From assembly GCF_000829395.1 (NCBI RefSeq), contig NZ_AP014680.1:868001-932000 (forward strand): 64,000 bases of DNA, written 5' to 3'. Shown piece after piece: positions 61,361 through 64,000 of the stretch (position 1 is the first letter of the stretch; the number at the start of each line of letters is the position of its first letter). The position numbers and the translations under genes are program-made. The DNA is from Paucilactobacillus hokkaidonensis JCM 18461. Lineage in GTDB: Bacteria; Bacillota; Bacilli; Lactobacillales; Lactobacillaceae. Below the pieces are notes generated by a model. The model saw nothing but the letters and a program-made list of their open reading frames with translations, made no database searches and was not told the DNA's origin.

Positions 61361-62377
61361 TTATAGTGACATATCAACGACTTCACGACCAACAATTTTG
61401 CTAGCTTTCATCTCATCAATAATATCATTAACTTCACTTAACTTACGTGTATGCACGATTGGATGAACTTTTCCTTCAGCACCAAATTGGAAAGCTTCGG
61501 CTAAGTCCTGGCGAGTTCCAACAAGGGAACCAGCCACTTGAATACCATCTAAAACCGTTTTAGCAATATTTAATTCCATGTTTCCCTGTGGGAGGGCAAC
61601 TGCAACTAAACGACCATCGGGTTTAAGTGAATCCACTGCTTGTGTAAAGGCATCAGCATTAACGGCTGTTACTTGAGCATTATTAACGCCACCAATTTTT
61701 TCTTGGATTTGTTCAGCAACGTGACCACCATGACGGTTGATTAAGAGATCAGCACCTAATTCTTTAGCCGCTGCTAGTTTGTCATCATTACCATCAACAA
61801 CTACCACGTGAGCACCAAAGACATTTTTAGCATATTGAATAGCTAAGTTTCCTAGGCCACCGGCACCAACAACTGAAACCCAATCACCAGGCTTAGTGTT
61901 ACCAACTTTAAGTGCTTTATACATTGTAACACCGGCACAAGTAATTGAACTGGCTTCAACTGGGTCAAGGCCATCGGGTACTTTAACGGCGTAATTAGCA
62001 TCAACAATTACTTGTTGTGCCATAGCACCATCAACTGTAAAGCCAGAATTACGGACGTTACGGCATAGTGTCTCACGACCAGTTAAACAATATTCACAGT
62101 GACCACAACCACCGAAGAACCAGGCAATAGAAACACGATCGCCAACCTTTAAACTAGTTACACCAGCACCTAATTTGCTGACACGGCCAACACCTTCGTG
62201 TCCAATGACACGACCAGGTACCTTACCAAAATCACCGGCAGCAACATGTAAGTCTGTGTGACAAAGACCACAATATTCTACATCTACTAGGGCTTCACCA
62301 TATTCAACAGGACGTAGAGTTTTCTCAACAATATCAACATATCCATCTACAGGATCACGAACTATAGCAGCTTTCAT
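61361..62377 (-). CDS. adhA: Zinc-dependent alcohol dehydrogenase
   Basis: A 338-residue MDR-family enzyme. Catalytic zinc ligands lie in CGLCHTDLH and GHEGVG, the structural zinc in [15 protein letters not shown], and the Rossmann motif is GAGGLGNLA, then VVDGNDDK, an NAD-type Asp. It is the AdhA/AdhP-like ethanol-acetaldehyde branch. The ATG at 62377 follows AAGAGGA; the upstream in-frame extension is AT-rich leader. Monocistronic. Confidence 0.92.
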   Translation of the reverse strand: MKAAIVRDPVDGYVDIVEKTLRPVEYGEALVDVEYCGLCHTDLHVAAGDFGKVPGRVIGHEGVGRVSKLGAGVTSLKVGDRVSIAWFFGGCGHCEYCLTGRETLCRNVRNSGFTVDGAMAQQVIVDANYAVKVPDGLDPVEASSITCAGVTMYKALKVGNTKPGDWVSVVGAGGLGNLAIQYAKNVFGAHVVVVDGNDDKLAAAKELGADLLINRHGGHVAEQIQEKIGGVNNAQVTAVNADAFTQAVDSLKPDGRLVAVALPQGNMELNIAKTVLDGIQVAGSLVGTRQDLAEAFQFGAEGKVHPIVHTRKLSEVNDIIDEMKASKIVGREVVDMSL

Positions 62378-62706
62378 AAAAAATATCCTCTTTTCAACTT
62401 TTTGTATAAATAACAACACGAGTTGAGCATAACAAATTGAGTAAATATTTTCAAGTGAAAAATGACACAAAAAAGGATATTTTAATAAAATAAAAGCTGC
62501 TTTTAATTAGTAAGCAGTGCATAAATATAAAGATTGTGATTTCACATACTTTGTTAGTGGTAATGATAATGTGTATTAATTTTAGAAAGGTTTGATAGTG
62601 ACTAGGTTTGATTAAAAAATTATGATAAAATAGAAGTGATTGTGAAAACCATTTAAGAATCATTTAATAAATCTATTTAAACTTATATTAGGAGTGGGAT
62701 GAATTC

Positions 62707-63393
62707 ATGAGTCGTATTTTAATTATTGAAGATGAAGAGAATCTAGCACGGTTTGTGGAGCTAGAATTAAAACATGAAGGTTACGATACTGTTGTCGCTT
62801 TAGATGGCCGTGAAGGACTAGAAGCCGCATTAAATCAGAATTTTGATGTTATTTTGTTAGATTTAATGTTGCCGGAATTAAATGGTATTGAAGTAGCCCG
62901 ACGTGTTCGTGAAGAAAAGAGCACTCCAATTATTATGATGACCGCGCGAGATTCTGTTATTGATCGTGTTTCTGGTCTTGATCACGGTGCCGATGACTAT
63001 ATTGTAAAGCCTTTTGCCATTGAAGAATTATTAGCTCGGGTTCGAGCATTATTACGACGAATTGACATTGTAGGCGCTCAAGGCGGCGTACACCAAACTA
63101 CAGTTAGTTATAAAGATTTAACGATTGAAAAAGAGAATCGAATTGTGCGACGTGGTAATGAAGTTATTAATTTAACTAAACGTGAGTACGAATTACTATT
63201 AATTTTGATGGAAAATGTAAATGTTGTTATGGCTCGCGATGTTTTGCTTAACCGCGTTTGGGGTTATGAATCACAAGTAGAAACCAATGTAGTTGATGTT
63301 TACATTCGTTATTTACGTAATAAAATCGATCGAATGGGTGAAAAGAGTTACATTCAAACTGTTCGTGGAACTGGTTATGTAATTCGATCTTAA
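62707..63393 (+). CDS. OmpR-family response regulator (ArlR/CovR-like)
   Basis: A 228-residue regulator. The receiver domain carries an acidic triad (EDEE near residues 8-11), the phosphorylated Asp in [12 protein letters not shown] (about residue 53), and Lys in VKPF. A winged-helix DNA-binding domain follows ([42 protein letters not shown]). AGGAGTGG precedes the ATG. It is followed by its kinase gene. ArlR or CovR/CsrR is the closest type by eye. Confidence 0.92.
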   Translation: MSRILIIEDEENLARFVELELKHEGYDTVVALDGREGLEAALNQNFDVILLDLMLPELNGIEVARRVREEKSTPIIMMTARDSVIDRVSGLDHGADDYIVKPFAIEELLARVRALLRRIDIVGAQGGVHQTTVSYKDLTIEKENRIVRRGNEVINLTKREYELLLILMENVNVVMARDVLLNRVWGYESQVETNVVDVYIRYLRNKIDRMGEKSYIQTVRGTGYVIRS

Positions 63394-63425
63394 TTTAAAA
63401 ATCGCTGTTTGGGGATGTTACACGA

Positions 63426-64000
63426 GTGAAACCACAAAAGGACACTAAAAAAACTGAATATCGATTATCATTGAAAGTTAAATGGGCATTGGGGACGGCT
63501 TTAGGGGCGTTACTAATTTTTGCTGGTTTAACTTTTGTTTTATTTCATACATTTACGCAAGATTTATTGGAACAGGAACGACAAGATGTTAATCAATCCT
63601 TGGTGGCTATCAATCAGCACTTAAATGGTGAAAAAAATAAGCTGACTAAGACTAAAATTAATCGATCAATTCAGCCAGAGGGATTGTTGAGTGGCTCAAA
63701 TAAGTCTCCTAGCAAAATTTATGGGTCAAGTGTCACTAGGGGACTTAGCGCACCAGATATGATTGTCCGCATTTATGGTTTGAATGGTAAATTACTATTT
63801 AGTACGGGCAAACAGGTCTCTAAATTTAATGCTAGTAGCAAGAAGTCAGTTAAATTGGCTGCCGGAACTAAACATAAGGTTTTACTAGGCTCAATGCCCA
63901 TAGTTTCAACAAAGACGCATCATAAAATTGGCTATTTACAAGTTGAAAACAAATTAACTACCTATTATCAGGATTTTAATCGATTATTAATAATTTCTGG
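63426..64000 (+). CDS. Sensor histidine kinase, N-terminal part (runs off the window)
   Basis: GTG start after GGGGATG, 32 bases past the response regulator. 191 codons are visible: a basic N-terminus, a membrane helix (WALGTALGALLIFAGLTFVLF), an extracytoplasmic sensor segment (about 45-180) rich in Lys and Ser, and the start of a second helix (RLLIISG) at the edge. HAMP, H-box and ATPase domains lie outside. The pairing makes a kinase of the ArlS type very likely. Confidence 0.85.
   Translation, partial: MKPQKDTKKTEYRLSLKVKWALGTALGALLIFAGLTFVLFHTFTQDLLEQERQDVNQSLVAINQHLNGEKNKLTKTKINRSIQPEGLLSGSNKSPSKIYGSSVTRGLSAPDMIVRIYGLNGKLLFSTGKQVSKFNASSKKSVKLAAGTKHKVLLGSMPIVSTKTHHKIGYLQVENKLTTYYQDFNRLLIIS

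Overview
The window is a low-GC Firmicute chromosome, almost certainly from the family Lactobacillaceae. This follows from gene order (yheA-yhaO-yhaN-yhaM, prsA-hit-ecsAB-trmB, ytpP-ytpR-murC, polA-mutM-coaE-nrdR-dnaB-dnaI, infC-rpmI-rplT, yqeG-yqeH-yhbY-nadD-yqeK-rsfS-yqeM-tmcAL-yceD-rpmF). It also follows from the acetoin branch alsS/aldB, a lactobacillus-type isoleucine 2-epimerase, an ISLre2-type insertion sequence and Hol-Tox peptides. Genus and species cannot be fixed from the sequence. No rRNA, tRNA or CRISPR array was seen.

Layout. 1-2.5 kb: a PadR/DUF1700 membrane-stress pair, a CPBP protease and an OhrR-type regulator. 2.8-5.3 kb: alsS and aldB (pyruvate to acetolactate to acetoin). 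5.3-6.2 kb: an RNA-rich stretch holding an independently transcribed ~287-nt RNA whose promoter overlaps a cre-like site, a 38-codon ORF, and a leader/attenuator in front of an ABC-F gene. 6.2-9.1 kb: the ABC-F protein and isoleucine 2-epimerase. 9.25-12.25 kb: the accessory core, with two tandem copies of a TxpA/RatA-like type I toxin-antitoxin locus, an ISLre2 element with a frameshifted transposase and 9-bp target duplication, and a truncated third toxin copy. 12.25-18.4 kb: a P-type cation ATPase, two tandem SDRs, a LysR regulator and a phosphatase. 18.5-21.3 kb: a mannose-family PTS operon (IIC-IID-IIA-IIB) with a cre-like site between -35 and -10.

21.3-29.1 kb: a membrane protein, a UvrA paralogue, a class A PBP, and RbsR-RbsK. 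29.2-58.7 kb is conserved housekeeping: nuclease/repair (YhaONM), secretion (PrsA, Ecs), tRNA and rRNA modification, cell wall (MurC), replication (PolA, DnaB, DnaI), dNTP control (NrdR), CoA and NAD synthesis, translation initiation and ribosome assembly. 58.8-64 kb: an MgtC-like protein, an IS110-family element with a structured non-coding flank (candidate bridge RNA), a zinc alcohol dehydrogenase, and an OmpR-type two-component system whose kinase runs off the end.

Beyond genes, two families of dispersed structured intergenic repeats stand out. Element A (copies at ~34.6 kb and ~61.2 kb, collapsed relative at ~22.05 kb) keeps an internal-loop sequence while its helices change in a compensatory way. 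Element B (two tandem ~100-bp copies plus a partial at ~50.5 kb, an inverted copy at ~57.8 kb) lies just upstream of the infC and yceD promoters. A 97-nt near-perfect palindrome abuts yhaM.
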